From assembly GCA_014529385.2 (NCBI GenBank), contig JABFUD020000297.1:1-59233 (forward strand): a DNA stretch of 59,233 bases, written 5' to 3'. The DNA is from Adiantum capillus-veneris (lineage: Eukaryota; Streptophyta; Polypodiopsida; Polypodiales; Pteridaceae). The notes under the pieces are model-generated. The model had not been told where the DNA came from, made no database searches, and was given only the letters and a program-made list of their open reading frames with translations. How positions within the stretch are numbered: the stretch's first letter is position 1; each line of letters opens with the position of its first letter. A program made the position numbers and the translations under genes. Shown here piece by piece: positions 22,110 through 32,181 of the stretch.

Positions 22110-22450
22110 TCAGAGAGAGAGAGCCGAAAACCTTCTTCCTCTCCTCAATCTCCACTCCTTGCTTACTTCCTAGATATTTGAGAGAGAGAGCCGAAAACCT
22201 TCTTCCTCTCCTCAATCTCCACTCCTTGCTTGCTTCCTAGATATTCGAGAGAGAGAGAGAGAGCCGAAAACCTTCTTCCATCCTCGCAATCACTTGCCCT
22301 CACGCTCCTCCTTCCTCGTTGCTTGTTTTCTTCTCAAGGGTTGAGAGAGAGGAGAACTCCTTGCTTTGGTAGCCAAGGTCGAGAGAGAAGAGAACTCCTT
22401 GCTTTGGTAGCCTAGGTCGAGAGAGAAGAGAAATCCTTGCTTTGCTTTCC
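22110..22450. repeat. Tandem repeats in the left LTR of element E
   Basis: Three units of about 66-70 bp, each a GAGAGAGAGCCGAAAACC run followed by a Ser/Leu-codon-like CT-rich stretch, lie at 22110-22270. About 40-bp units around GTCGAGAGAGAAGAG follow at 22340-22440. Long Arg/Glu/Ser/Leu frames here are by-products of the repeat, not genes. Confidence 0.8.
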
Positions 22451-22793
22451 TTTGGCTTCCCTCGAGCTTGAATTCCCCTCGCATGCAATAGGCCCTTCCT
22501 CTCCTTGCTCCTTTGACCTAGCTCTCCCCTCTTGCTTCCTCGTTCGCCCTTGGTTGCAAAGCCCTGGCTTAGGCCTGCCAAGATCGATAGAGAGAGATCG
22601 CCCTTGCTTGGCTTGAAGATTTAGAGAGAAAGCTCGCCTTCTCTTTGGTTGGCTTCGAGATCTTGGTTGGCTTCGAGATCAAGGAGAGAGAGCTTTCCTT
22701 CCTCTTGCCTTGCACGCTGATCTCCCTCATACTCTTAATCTTCACTCATACTGCCCTAAAATAGGCCCCCTCCCCAATTTTTGCCTCGGCCCA

Positions 22794-22846
22794 TCAGTCA
22801 CGGTGCCGTGACTGACGTGGCGCGGGACACGGCTTGATGACGTGGC
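22794..22846. promoter_or_regulatory. Inverted repeat and two TGACGTGGC boxes in the left LTR of element E
   Basis: TCAGTCACGG and its reverse complement flank a 2-bp centre (22794-22815). TGACGTGGC occurs at 22813-22821 and 22838-22846. ACGTGGC/TGACGT cores are known targets of plant bZIP factors. The same set is in the right LTR. Binding is inferred. Confidence 0.55.
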
Positions 22847-24069
22847 AGGTTGAATGTCGAGGCGCACGGAATGCGGCCGGACCAGTGCCGAAATTATTCG
22901 CCCTAGCGTCTACTCTCTTTCTCGTCTCTGGCTCGCGCTTATCAGAGCATCCATGCCGCCTGCGCGAGCATCCCAACCTCTCCCCGTGTTGCCTGCGCCC
23001 TCGTGCTCACGCCATTGCTTCCTGTTTTATGGCTTCACACCCTATTTTATTTAGGGTGGCCTTAGCTTACGTGGGCCCTTGGCCATGGGCGGCAAAGAGG
23101 CCACATTTGGCATACATATGGGCTTGGGCACCATTTCAGGGCATTACATTTGACATATGTATCAACCAAGGCTCCGCCTCGCACTCGATGAACATAGCCA
23201 AGAGCTCCTTGCCGTAGCTTTGGGCATATCTCGAAATTAATGCTCTTTAAAAGGCACTTTCTTAATTGGATGCTCATCAAAAACATTGTGCTTTGGTAAC
23301 GGCACCATAGTTGGTATACAAATCGGCCAAATCATTGTTCAGAGTGACATACTAGCCAAAGCAGCGCTTGACTAACAATATCATCCGGATTCCAAAATTC
23401 ATCCTGCTCACCTGTGCCGACACCATCTGACATCGGCCTCAAGCCATATTATCTCATGAGCCTGAACTCGGTCTGACAATCCATTAATTCCAATAGACTT
23501 CTCAAGCTACATACAACGCATACAAACTCTGCTAAGGCTCAAAATTTCCCAGATGACACTCCGTACGAGCCGACCGGATTGTTACGGAACCGGCCCCTGG
23601 TGAATCTTTAACGGCCCATAACTTGGCAACCGTAAATCCAAACACCGATCTGAAAAGACCGACGCTCTTCGGAAAGTGAGCACTTCAGGTCCGTGCATTC
23701 ATTTCAATTCTGTTAACTCAGCTGTAGTTGCCCAATCCGGTACGGATCTGCAATCGACTCAAACTTCAATATGCCATAACTTCTTCAGCGTAGCTCCTAT
23801 CGACGAGCCGTAAAGACAGGCCGGTAGAGCACTTCAAGCACTGCAATTCTAGATCATAATCTTCTATCTGTGCTCACTTAAAGCATACTCATTTTTGTCA
23901 TCATTGAGACATCTGTTGGCCCTTTTAAGCCGCATCTGGCATACATTAATCATTAAGCTTGGCCTGTTATCAAGCCCTGATCACTGCTCACTTAATGTGT
24001 AGGCTTCAAAGAAGCTTAGCTTGCATTTATTTGCTCTTTTTCTCTACATGGCAGCGGAGCTGTACGACA

Positions 24070-24082
24070 TTCACCCCCTCTG
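24070..24082 (-). promoter_or_regulatory. Polypurine tract of element E
   Basis: The minus strand reads CAGAGGGGGTGAA immediately before the 3' LTR, the expected place for plus-strand priming. Confidence 0.75.
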
Positions 24083-24655
24083 AACCTGCACAGCCTCCGG
24101 TCTGTGCCAATAGCACTTCAATCTGCATCGGCTACAGGTACCTTAAGGTCTTTGCCCATCATCAAACTCACGTAACTGAGAAACATATGAAAAATAAAAT
24201 AAGGCTTATACCCTATCATCAATGTTCTAGCTTAATCATTAGGTAGCTGTCCATCAAAAATCTCTGAACCGTATCTGCCGTATCTTCAAAGCATTTACTC
24301 ATGGATAACTTGTTTAGTGAACCCCGCCAAACTCAATTGCTCTAGTTAATGATGCACACGGCTTGACCATTAAGCTCTCTCTTAAGGAACCCTATCAAGC
24401 TCAAGTATGCCTTACTCTGTTTGCACACGGAATGGCTGTCAAGTCCTTTACCTCAAGTTCTGTTAGCAGAACCAACTCAAAAGATGTGAAGATACTTCAT
24501 CAATTGTCCAAAGAAGTTAGTTGGAAGCCAGCCATGTAATCTTATTGAATGCATAACCAAAACTCTTCATACTTAGCATAATCTAGAAAAAAAAACCTTG
24601 CATCATGCAACCTGCTAAATCAGGCATCTGGTATCCTGCATCTGCAACTTGCACT
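24083..24655. other. Non-coding stretch between the ORF and polypurine tract of element E
   Basis: These 570 bp of unique sequence show no convincing ORF, RNA gene or repeat. Confidence 0.5.
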
Positions 24656-26590
24656 TTAGTAACCCCCAGGATCAAATGGGATAATAAGGAATTGCCCACA
24701 CACTGGAGCAACATAATATCCACATGAGCATACATTTCCTGTATCAATCATCATCAAGAATTTCCGGTTCAAATATGCTACCCTTGGTTCAAATAGCACG
24801 CAATTACTATGCATACTGATCAATATCCATCCATATTGAATCTGCTTATGAATATCCTTAGAATCTCCTGGATCAAACACCATCGAGATCACATAGCATT
24901 GATGGGCTCCGCAATATACTAGAGCTTCACCTGAAGCATAGTGCAACACCCACATCCGATAAACTGTTGGCAACTTAAGCTCGTTACAAGGAAGCATTAA
25001 AGATATCTGACTCCCTTTTACTGGTAGCCAAGACATCACTGACATAAGAATCAATAGGCATAGCAACCAAATCCAGCCACATCTGGCACATTCTCCAAGC
25101 AAATGAAAAACCATGTGCACATTTTGCAGTATCAAGGATGTTTTAGCATCATCACCCCCTCTAGCTTCATAGCCATCATGAAAAACCTTGGGAGTTTCTC
25201 GACCTGTATCATCAAATGAATTTTCACCTGTTGGGATTTCAACTTGATCATGAAAAATAGTTTTATCCTGTAGATCTTCATCCATAGCATCCTCGGGAAA
25301 ATCACTCTTAGAAGTCTCAACATTAATCAAAACTGTAGGAGTTATCTCCTCATGCAGTTCATCTACAAGCATAGACGTAAAATCCGTGCCGATAACCTGT
25401 TCACAATCAGCATGATCTAGGCAGTCTTCATAGTCATCCATATCATCCTCTGCTTCCTCATCTGCACTTAGCAATACATTATAGAACTGTAAAGGATCAT
25501 CTGGAACCCCCTCTGAAGAGGTATACGCATCAGAAAGATCTTCTATACTGCCATAAACATTTCCTTCAGATCTAGACAGAAATTCATCGATTATAGCATC
25601 CTCTTCTGTGATAGCATCATCTGCAAGCATATTGTCAGTAGCAATCATAGGTTCATTGCCATCCTCAGGCTCATCCTGTGCTGGGTCCACAATCTTAGTC
25701 ACTTCATCAGTTACTGTGTATATACTAGCTTTATTTATGCAATCATCTGTAGTAAACATGTTTTCATGCTCGGCAGCTATAGTGCAAATAGCTTCAGTAA
25801 CATCCTGTAGAGGTTCATCTGCTTGATAAACTCTTTCAGAATAACCCATGTCAAGGTCAACAACTTGCGAACCACTTGCTGTATAGTCTATGTCTTCACT
25901 GGAACCATTATTAGAGGTAGCGTCCATGCAAGCAATCTTTGAAAAAAATTCATATAAATTTGTTCCAGCTTTAAATTCAATGTTTATCTTTTCTTCTTTG
26001 CTCAAATTAAGCTCCTCTGAAACTGAATCTGCTACTTCCAGCTTAGCATTCTCTTTGGCTTTACTTCTTGCAGAAATAATTTCCCAGAATTCATCATTGT
26101 TGAGGATCTGCATCTGATCCCCTTCAGCTTTACTGAAGACAACCTTATTTGGTTCAATCATCTCCTTTATTTCCCGATCTAGAATCCTTGAGCTTTCGTA
26201 AATAAATTCCTCTACAAAATACTCCCACCGTGTGGGATATTCTTCTGCCAGTTCTTGAACCTGATTTTTAAAATCCGAGTTTACAACCTCCTCAAAAGCC
26301 GCAATCATCCGATCTTCTGGAACATTTCGGCTCTTCATCTCAGCTTCGTAACATGCAATAAAACCTTCTGGATCATATCCCTGAAAATTATAATACTGCT
26401 CTCGAACAGCATCAAGTGCTATCTCTACAGCATCATCAATCTGCTTTTTTATTTGCATGGCTTTTGCTTCCTACAGATACCCCTGAACCAATTCCATCAT
26501 TTTTGGCAAATCTGCAACTGCTATGTTTTTATCAAATCCATTGGCACTGAAATCTTCAATAAACTGCTTTAATTGTTCTGGCATCTCCAT
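24656..26590 (-). CDS. Single long ORF of element E, acidic protein with a C-terminal membrane segment; one in-frame TAG
   Basis: The frame starts with MEMPEQLKQFIEDF at 26590, meets one TAG at 26473-26471 after 39 codons, and continues open for about 600 codons to 24656. The first 170 residues look alpha-helical (LDAVREQYYNFQGYDPEGF, WEYFVEEFIYESS). The middle is strongly acidic and disordered. Near residue 480 a hydrophobic stretch (WIWLLCLLILMSVMSWL) could cross a membrane, followed by a Cys-containing part ending PFDPGGY. No zinc knuckle, protease or polymerase motif is visible. It lies where gag should be, just inside the PBS, and may be a derived Gag, a Gag fused to a polyprotein end, or an Env-like protein. 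The long open frame in such decayed surroundings suggests youth or selection. Confidence 0.7.
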
Positions 26591-26613
26591 CTTTACCTCC
26601 CACACCGGCTCAT

Positions 26614-26631
26614 TTCGCGTCGGGTTCACCA
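26614..26631 (-). promoter_or_regulatory. Primer-binding site of element E
   Basis: Four bases inside the 5' LTR the minus strand reads TGGTGAACCCGACGCGAA. From memory this fits the 3' end of plant tRNA-Trp (…CGTCGGGTTCACCA) with one mismatch. It confirms that the element is read leftwards. The tRNA identity should be checked. Confidence 0.7.
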
Positions 26632-26635
26632 AAGA

Positions 26636-29332
26636 TGTCGGGGGATATGTGTTCGCTACGTGAGCCGGGCAGGCGCCGGGCCTCTGGCTGTGGGAGGTGC
26701 GAGAGGCTGGATGCAAAACACAAAGCAGAAGACTCGAAAAACACCTTAAACGCTTAAAAATTGACAAGCAAAATGTTCCAAGCTGCTAATGATTAGCCGA
26801 AGTGAAATTCGATTACAAATGTTTGCCGTTAACGGCATTGATGTTGTTAAGAGAGTTTAACGCTCTCAAATTAGATCACGACTATAAATATCTCACTTAT
26901 GCCTGCCATTAGAGCCATTTGAAGTTGATCAGGACATACATCTCTGGTAAAATTCCTTGCTTGACGCCCTTGTAATTTCCAATTATGGTAGAGCGAGGTT
27001 ACCCTCTCTCCTTCTTGCCTTACAACTCCCTTATCTTGCTGCTTAACCTTAGGCTCCCTGAATGCTTGCCGATTACGACGTCTCAGCTTGCCTCCCTTTG
27101 CTTGCCGACCTACAACATTTGCTCTTGCCGGATTCCCCTCGCCTTATCTTTCCCTTGCCGAGATCTGCTTACTCTCAAGTGAGAGAGGAGAGTTTCTCTT
27201 GATTTATGCTCGTCGAGAGAGAAACACTTCCTGCTGCTTTCTTGCTTACCAAGGATGAGAGAGAAAGAGAGAATACTCTTTGCTTTGTTCTTATTCAAGC
27301 TCGAGAGAGAGAGAGAGCTTGAGCCTCTCTTACTTTTGTTCAAGCTCGACCAAGCCTCTCTTGCCTAGTTCCGAGAGCGAGAGACTTTCCTTGCCTTGGC
27401 TTCAAAGAGAGAGAGCCGAAAACCTTCTTCCTCTCCTCAATCTCCACTCCTTGCTTGCTTCCTAGATATCCGAGAGAGAGAGCCGAAAACCTTCTTCCTC
27501 TACTCAATATCCACTCCTTGCTTGCTTCCTAGATATCCGAGAGAGAGAGAGAGAGCAGAAAACCTTCTTCCATCCTCGCAATCACTTGCCCTCATGCTCC
27601 TCCTTCCTCGTTGCTTGTTTTCTTCTCAAGGGTTGAGAGAGAGGAAAACTCCTTGCTTTGGTAGCCAAGGTCGAGAGAGAAGAGAACTCCTTGCTTTGGT
27701 AGCCTAGGTCGAGAGAGAAGAGAAATCCTTGCTTTGCTTTCCTTTGGCTTCCCTCGAGCTTGAATTCCCCTCGCATGCAATAGGCCCTTCCTCTCCTTGC
27801 TCCTTTGACCTAGCTCTCCCCTCTTGCTTCCTCGTTCGCCCTTGGTTGCAAAGCCCTGGCTTAAGCCCTGTCAAGATCGATAGAGAGAGATCGCCCTTGC
27901 TTGGCTTGAAGATTTAGAGAGAAAGCTCGCTTTCTCTTTGGTTGGCTTCGAGATCAAGGAGAGAGAGCTTGCCTTCCTCTTGCCTTGCTCGTTGATCTCC
28001 CTCATACTCTTAATCTTCGATCATACTGCCCTAAAATAGGCCCCCTCCCCAATTTTTGCCTTGGCCCATCAGTCACGGTGCCGTGACTGACGTGGCGTGG
28101 GACACGGTTTGATGACGTGGTAGGTTGAATGCCAAGGCGCACGGAATGCGGCCGGACCAGTGCCACTGGCGTCTACTCTCTTTCTCGTCTTTGGCTCGCG
28201 TTCATCAGAGCATCCATGCCGCTTGCCCGAGCATCCCAACCTCTCCCCGTGTTGCCTGCGCCCTCCTGCTCACGCCATTGCTTCCTGTTTTATGGCTTCA
28301 CACCCTATTTTATTTAGGGTGGCCTTAGCTTAAGTGGGCCCTTGGCCATGGGCGGCAAAGGGGCCACATTTGGCATACATATGGGCTTGGGCACCATTTC
28401 AGGGCATTACATTTGACATATGTATCAACCAAGGCTCCGCCTCGCACTCGATGAACATAGCCGAGAGCTCCTTGCCGTAGCTTTGGGCATATCTCGAAAT
28501 TAATGCTCTTTAAAAGGCACTTTCTTAACTGGATGCTCATCGAAAACATCGTGCTTTGGTAACGACACCATAGTTGGTATACAAATCGGCCAAATCATTG
28601 TTCAGAGTGACATACTAGCCAAAGTAGCCCTTAACTGACAATATCATCTGGATTCCAAAATTCATTTTGATCAGCTGTGCCGGCACCAGCTGACACCGGC
28701 CTCAAGCCATATTATCTCATGAGCCCGAACTCGGTCTGACGATCCGTTAATTCCTTTAGACTTCTCAAGCTACATACAATGCATACAAACTCTGCTAAGG
28801 CTCAAAATTTCCCAGATGACACTCCGTACGAGCCAACCGAATTGTTACGGAACCGGCCCCCGGTGAATCTTTAACGGCCCATAACTTGGCAACCGTAAAT
28901 CCAAACACCGATCTAAAAAGACCAACGCTCTCCGAAAAGTGAGCACTTCAGGCCCGTGCATTCATTTCAATTCTGTTAACTCAGCTGCAGTTGCCCAATC
29001 CGGTACGGATCTGCAATCGACTCAAACTTCAATATGCCATAAATTCTTAACTGTAGCTCTTATCGACGAGCCGTAAAGACAGGCCGATAGAGCACTTCAA
29101 GCACTGCAGTTCTAGATCATAATCTTCCATCTGTGTTCACTTAAAGCATACTCATTTTTGGTATCATTGAGATATCTGTTGGCCCTTTTAAGCCGCATAT
29201 GGCATACATTAATAATTAAGCTTGGCCTGTTATCAATCCCTGATCACTGCTCACTTAATGTGTAGGCTTCAAAGAAGCTTAGCTTGCATTTATTTGCTCT
29301 TTTTCTCTACATGGCAACGGAGCTGCACGACA
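26636..29332 (-). repeat. 5' LTR of element E (right copy)
   Basis: This is the same sequence as 21328-24069 with the same TGTCG...CGACA ends. The CCGG target duplication follows at 29333-29336. GA-rich tandem units lie at about 27400-27730. Confidence 0.92.
28069..28120. promoter_or_regulatory. Inverted repeat and TGACGTGG boxes in the right LTR of element E
   Basis: The TCAGTCACGG inverted repeat (28069-28090) and TGACGTGGC (28088-28096) are unchanged from the left LTR. The second box reads TGACGTGGT (28113-28121). Confidence 0.55.
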
Positions 29333-29336
29333 CCGG

Positions 29337-30127
29337 GGCTACAAGCTTTCAGATTGTATGAACCTGTCATTACCTATCTTTAGTTAGAGCTCCCAAATTA
29401 TTAGTTTTGACCACCAAAAACCTTGGCTAAGTTATAAATGCCAATTTTTGTAAGTTATTACTAGGTTTTGGATAATGAAATACATAGCATGAACTAACGG
29501 CGTTCACTTCTCTCCTTGTCGCGCTCCCTACTTCTCTCCTTCTCGCGTTTGTTGCATTGCAACCGCATGTAAGAGCTCTACACTTTGACGTAAACACATC
29601 ACACTATTTTATAGTTTTTGGCATTGCTGACCAGCATCCTAATTTCATCATAAGTAGGAATTTACACTTCAAAATCAAAACTTAGCATAGGCGGGGTATT
29701 GGGATCTCATTGCTTAAGCATTTAGGTGCATTCTGGGTCGAAAACGACTAGGTCAAAAATCTGTTGCTGTTAATAATCGTGATTTTTGCACTTGACCTAA
29801 AGTGGAATTTGAGACCATAAGCATGTGTGCTTAGGTCTTATATACATGTCCTAGAAGTTTCATTACGTTTGGATGTCATTTGATCCTGTAACGGATGTGT
29901 TTTGTTTGTCGATGAGCGGTTGGCTTTTGGTGATTTCAGTCACTTGAGTGTAGCTTGATTTAGATGCGAGTTGTTTGTTGTTTTCCTTGAGATTGACAAC
30001 CTCTTGCAGCCTCTATGCACTAGTTGAGTCAGCTTCTCCCATGGATTGACAATGTAATTGTGGTTCTCGCTAAATCTGCAATAAGATAGGAGTGAGGTTA
30101 GACACCCGAGCGCCCGAGCGTCCCACA
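29337..30127 (+). repeat. LTR of copy B, right part
   Basis: It continues the LTR after element E and ends CCCACA two bases before the PBS. With the left part it totals about 917 bp, in line with copies A and C. Confidence 0.9.
29433..29439 (+). promoter_or_regulatory. TATA box in the LTR of copy B
   Basis: TATAAAT in the context GGCTAAGTTATAAATGCC, at the place of the TATA boxes of copies A and C. Element E now separates it from the upstream LTR part. Confidence 0.6.
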
Positions 30128-30129
30128 TT

Positions 30130-30152
30130 TGGCGCCGCTGTTGGGGATCGAA
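30130..30152 (+). promoter_or_regulatory. Primer-binding site, tRNA-Asp type (copy B)
   Basis: TGGCGCCGCTGTTGGGGATC lies two bases after the LTR. It differs at three positions from the complement of plant tRNA-Asp as I recall it. Confidence 0.85.
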
Positions 30153-30159
30153 GAGACCT

Positions 30160-32170
30160 AAACTAGGGAAAAACACAATCGTCTTGTGAAGTTATCCTTT
30201 AACTTTGTCTAGGATCTCCTAGAGTCAAAACTTTCTTTTTAGAAATTGCATAGCTTAAGATTGTCGTCTTTTGTTGTGTAGAGGTAGCTTAGAAGTAATC
30301 GTACTTGTCAAGTGGCTTTAGGATTGTAGAATTAGATTAGGATTTTGAGAATGATTGATAGAAGAGACAAGTCTTAAGATCAATGCTCAGAAACCTTAAA
30401 AAACAAGAAAAACGAGTGTTTGTGGACACTTTCCACAACCCCATTGCATGAGAACCTACGAGTAGGGTAAGTAGGATCCGAGGTGGATTTCAGAACATTG
30501 CTCTCTCCAAAAGAATCATTGTGAGTTGTTATTTGAAGTTGCAAAATTTCAGATCTATGACTAGAATAGCACAAAAAGACTCCAAACCACTCAATCTGAC
30601 TGGAGAGTATGCTTAAAAGTTGTATGAACAAGTGGGTAAGCTCAAGGACACTTTGAGGTAAAAATTTCAAGAGTTGACAAAAACTTAGATTATTTACTTT
30701 TTCTTGACATTTTAGGCCAAATTAAGTTTTGAGTTGGTTCCTAGGATTAAAATAACTCATGAAAAGACTATCCATGAAAAAAGTGCAAAAAATGGTCTAT
30801 TTTAAGCTTGAAGTAAATAATCATGATTATTTACTTTCAACTCAAATTTGACCAAGGTTGATACCAGTGACCCATTGCATGTGTACAAACAACTTTTGTA
30901 AAAGCACATTGAATTTGGATCACCAAACTGGCAAAAAACTAGATAAAAACTAAAGTTTGTACCGACTTTCTGAAACTTGATTGTAAATTGGAAAAAAAAT
31001 TGTCCAAACTTAATAAAATTTGGTTTATTGGCTTATATTGATGTGATAAACATGTGTACATGCTCACTTGACCAAAAAGATGCAAAAATTTACGAGTTGT
31101 AAATAATCAAGATTATTTACATCTGCCCCATTTTTTAACTTTTTTGACTAAGTTAGCATACCACTAATTTTACTATGTTGTAATAAGTCCACAAACCAAA
31201 TTTGGATCCTTGGATTGAAAATTGTGACCAAAATTGCAAAGTCAATCTGCGGACACAAAATTGATGACCATTTGACCAAAAATAGTCCAAATTTGATGAA
31301 ACTTGGCTAGAGACCTTAAGTTGAAGTGCTTTATAGATCTGTGTCAAGGTTGGGACAAAAACTTGCAGAAAAGTATCGAGTATAAATAATCAAGAGATTA
31401 TTTACATTTACTTCAAAATTTGGTATTCTTGCACATTTGATCATACAACAAGGTCAAGCATATCAAGTAGACCTCATAAATCAATTTTGGTGAAATTTGG
31501 ATCACAAAAGTGAGACTTAAGCCAGATTCTTGAAAACCGAGTCTACGGACACGAAACAGTTGATAAACTTGAATAGATTTTGTCCAAACTCGTTGAAACT
31601 TGTCCAAGGGCCTTAATAGGTTGTATAGTTGGCAAACCAAGCCAAAAAGTGTAAAAAGCTGACAAAAGTAAATAATCATGATTATTTACTACTGCAACAC
31701 AGAGACACCAATTTTGACTTTTGAGCTTGTACAGTGTTAGACCAGCATAATACAAAGCCACCGAGAAATTCTGGGTTCAATCGGATCCAAATTGGTACAT
31801 GTTTACTCAGTTTTCGAGTTGCAGATTAATCCTTTGATTTTAGCCAAAGTCGAGTTTGAAAATTTCAATTGTTGACTCAATTAGCTCGATTTGTAGTGAT
31901 ACGCATAGACCAATCATAATAGCTAGCAAAAACTATACGGTCTTGGTGAAAGAATACCTAACTTGATCAAATTTGTACAGAAATTAGGTTGCAGACAAGG
32001 AATTGGTAGCTTGACAGAAGTTGCAATCCAGTCAAGTGGAGGAAATTGACACCAAGTCAATCCAAAGGTAAGTACTCTATCCACGGTTTCATAAGTCTTT
32101 ATGAACCTTAGATCTAGTCGTGTACTAAAAAATTAGGGCATACTTGGAGAAACCTCCAGTAGAGTATCCA
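30160..32170. repeat. Leader of copy B with four palindromes
   Basis: Palindromes are at 30811-30836 (perfect, 26 bp, centre CATG), 31099-31120 (one mismatch), about 31382-31406 (with two extra bases) and 31667-31690 (perfect, 24 bp). A half-site lies at about 30690-30700. Start spacings are about 285 bp. The rest is AT-rich and non-coding. Confidence 0.85.
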
Positions 32171-32181
32171 CTGAAGAAAGT

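Larger units (their letters stand above)
21328..24069 (-). repeat. 3' LTR of element E (left copy)
   Basis: It begins TGTCGCGGGATATGTG and ends GAGCTGTACGACA on the plus strand. It contains GAGAGA-rich tandem repeats (22000-22450), an inverted repeat with TGACGTGG boxes (22794-22846) and a GC-rich middle. Against the right LTR it has an extra 18-bp repeat near 21530 and a duplicated GGTTGGCTTCGAGATC near 22640. Confidence 0.92.
21328..29332 (-). mobile_element. Element E: large non-autonomous LTR retrotransposon nested in the LTR of copy B
   Basis: This is 8005 bp with two LTRs of 2742 and 2697 bp (ends TGTCG...CGACA), flanked by CCGG on both sides. The internal region is only about 2.57 kb: PBS (26614-26631), one long ORF (26590-24656) and a polypurine tract (24070-24082), all pointing to minus-strand transcription. 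No RT, RNase H, integrase or protease motif is seen, so it must rely on enzymes of another element. The LTRs differ by few substitutions and some small tandem duplications, so it is much younger than its surroundings. Long LTRs and absent pol fit the LARD class, though LARDs usually lack an ORF. Confidence 0.92.

Noticed and set aside
21916-22415. Several overlapping plus- and minus-strand ORFs rich in Arg, Glu, Ser and Leu in the LTRs of element E (also 27110-27780)
   Set aside because: They follow the GAGAGA-rich tandem repeats in all frames and on both strands, which is what a simple repeat gives.
22834-23217. 127-codon ORF in the GC-rich part of the left LTR of element E
   Set aside because: It is inside an LTR. 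The right LTR copy (28097-28480) does not keep the same frame, so it is not a conserved gene.
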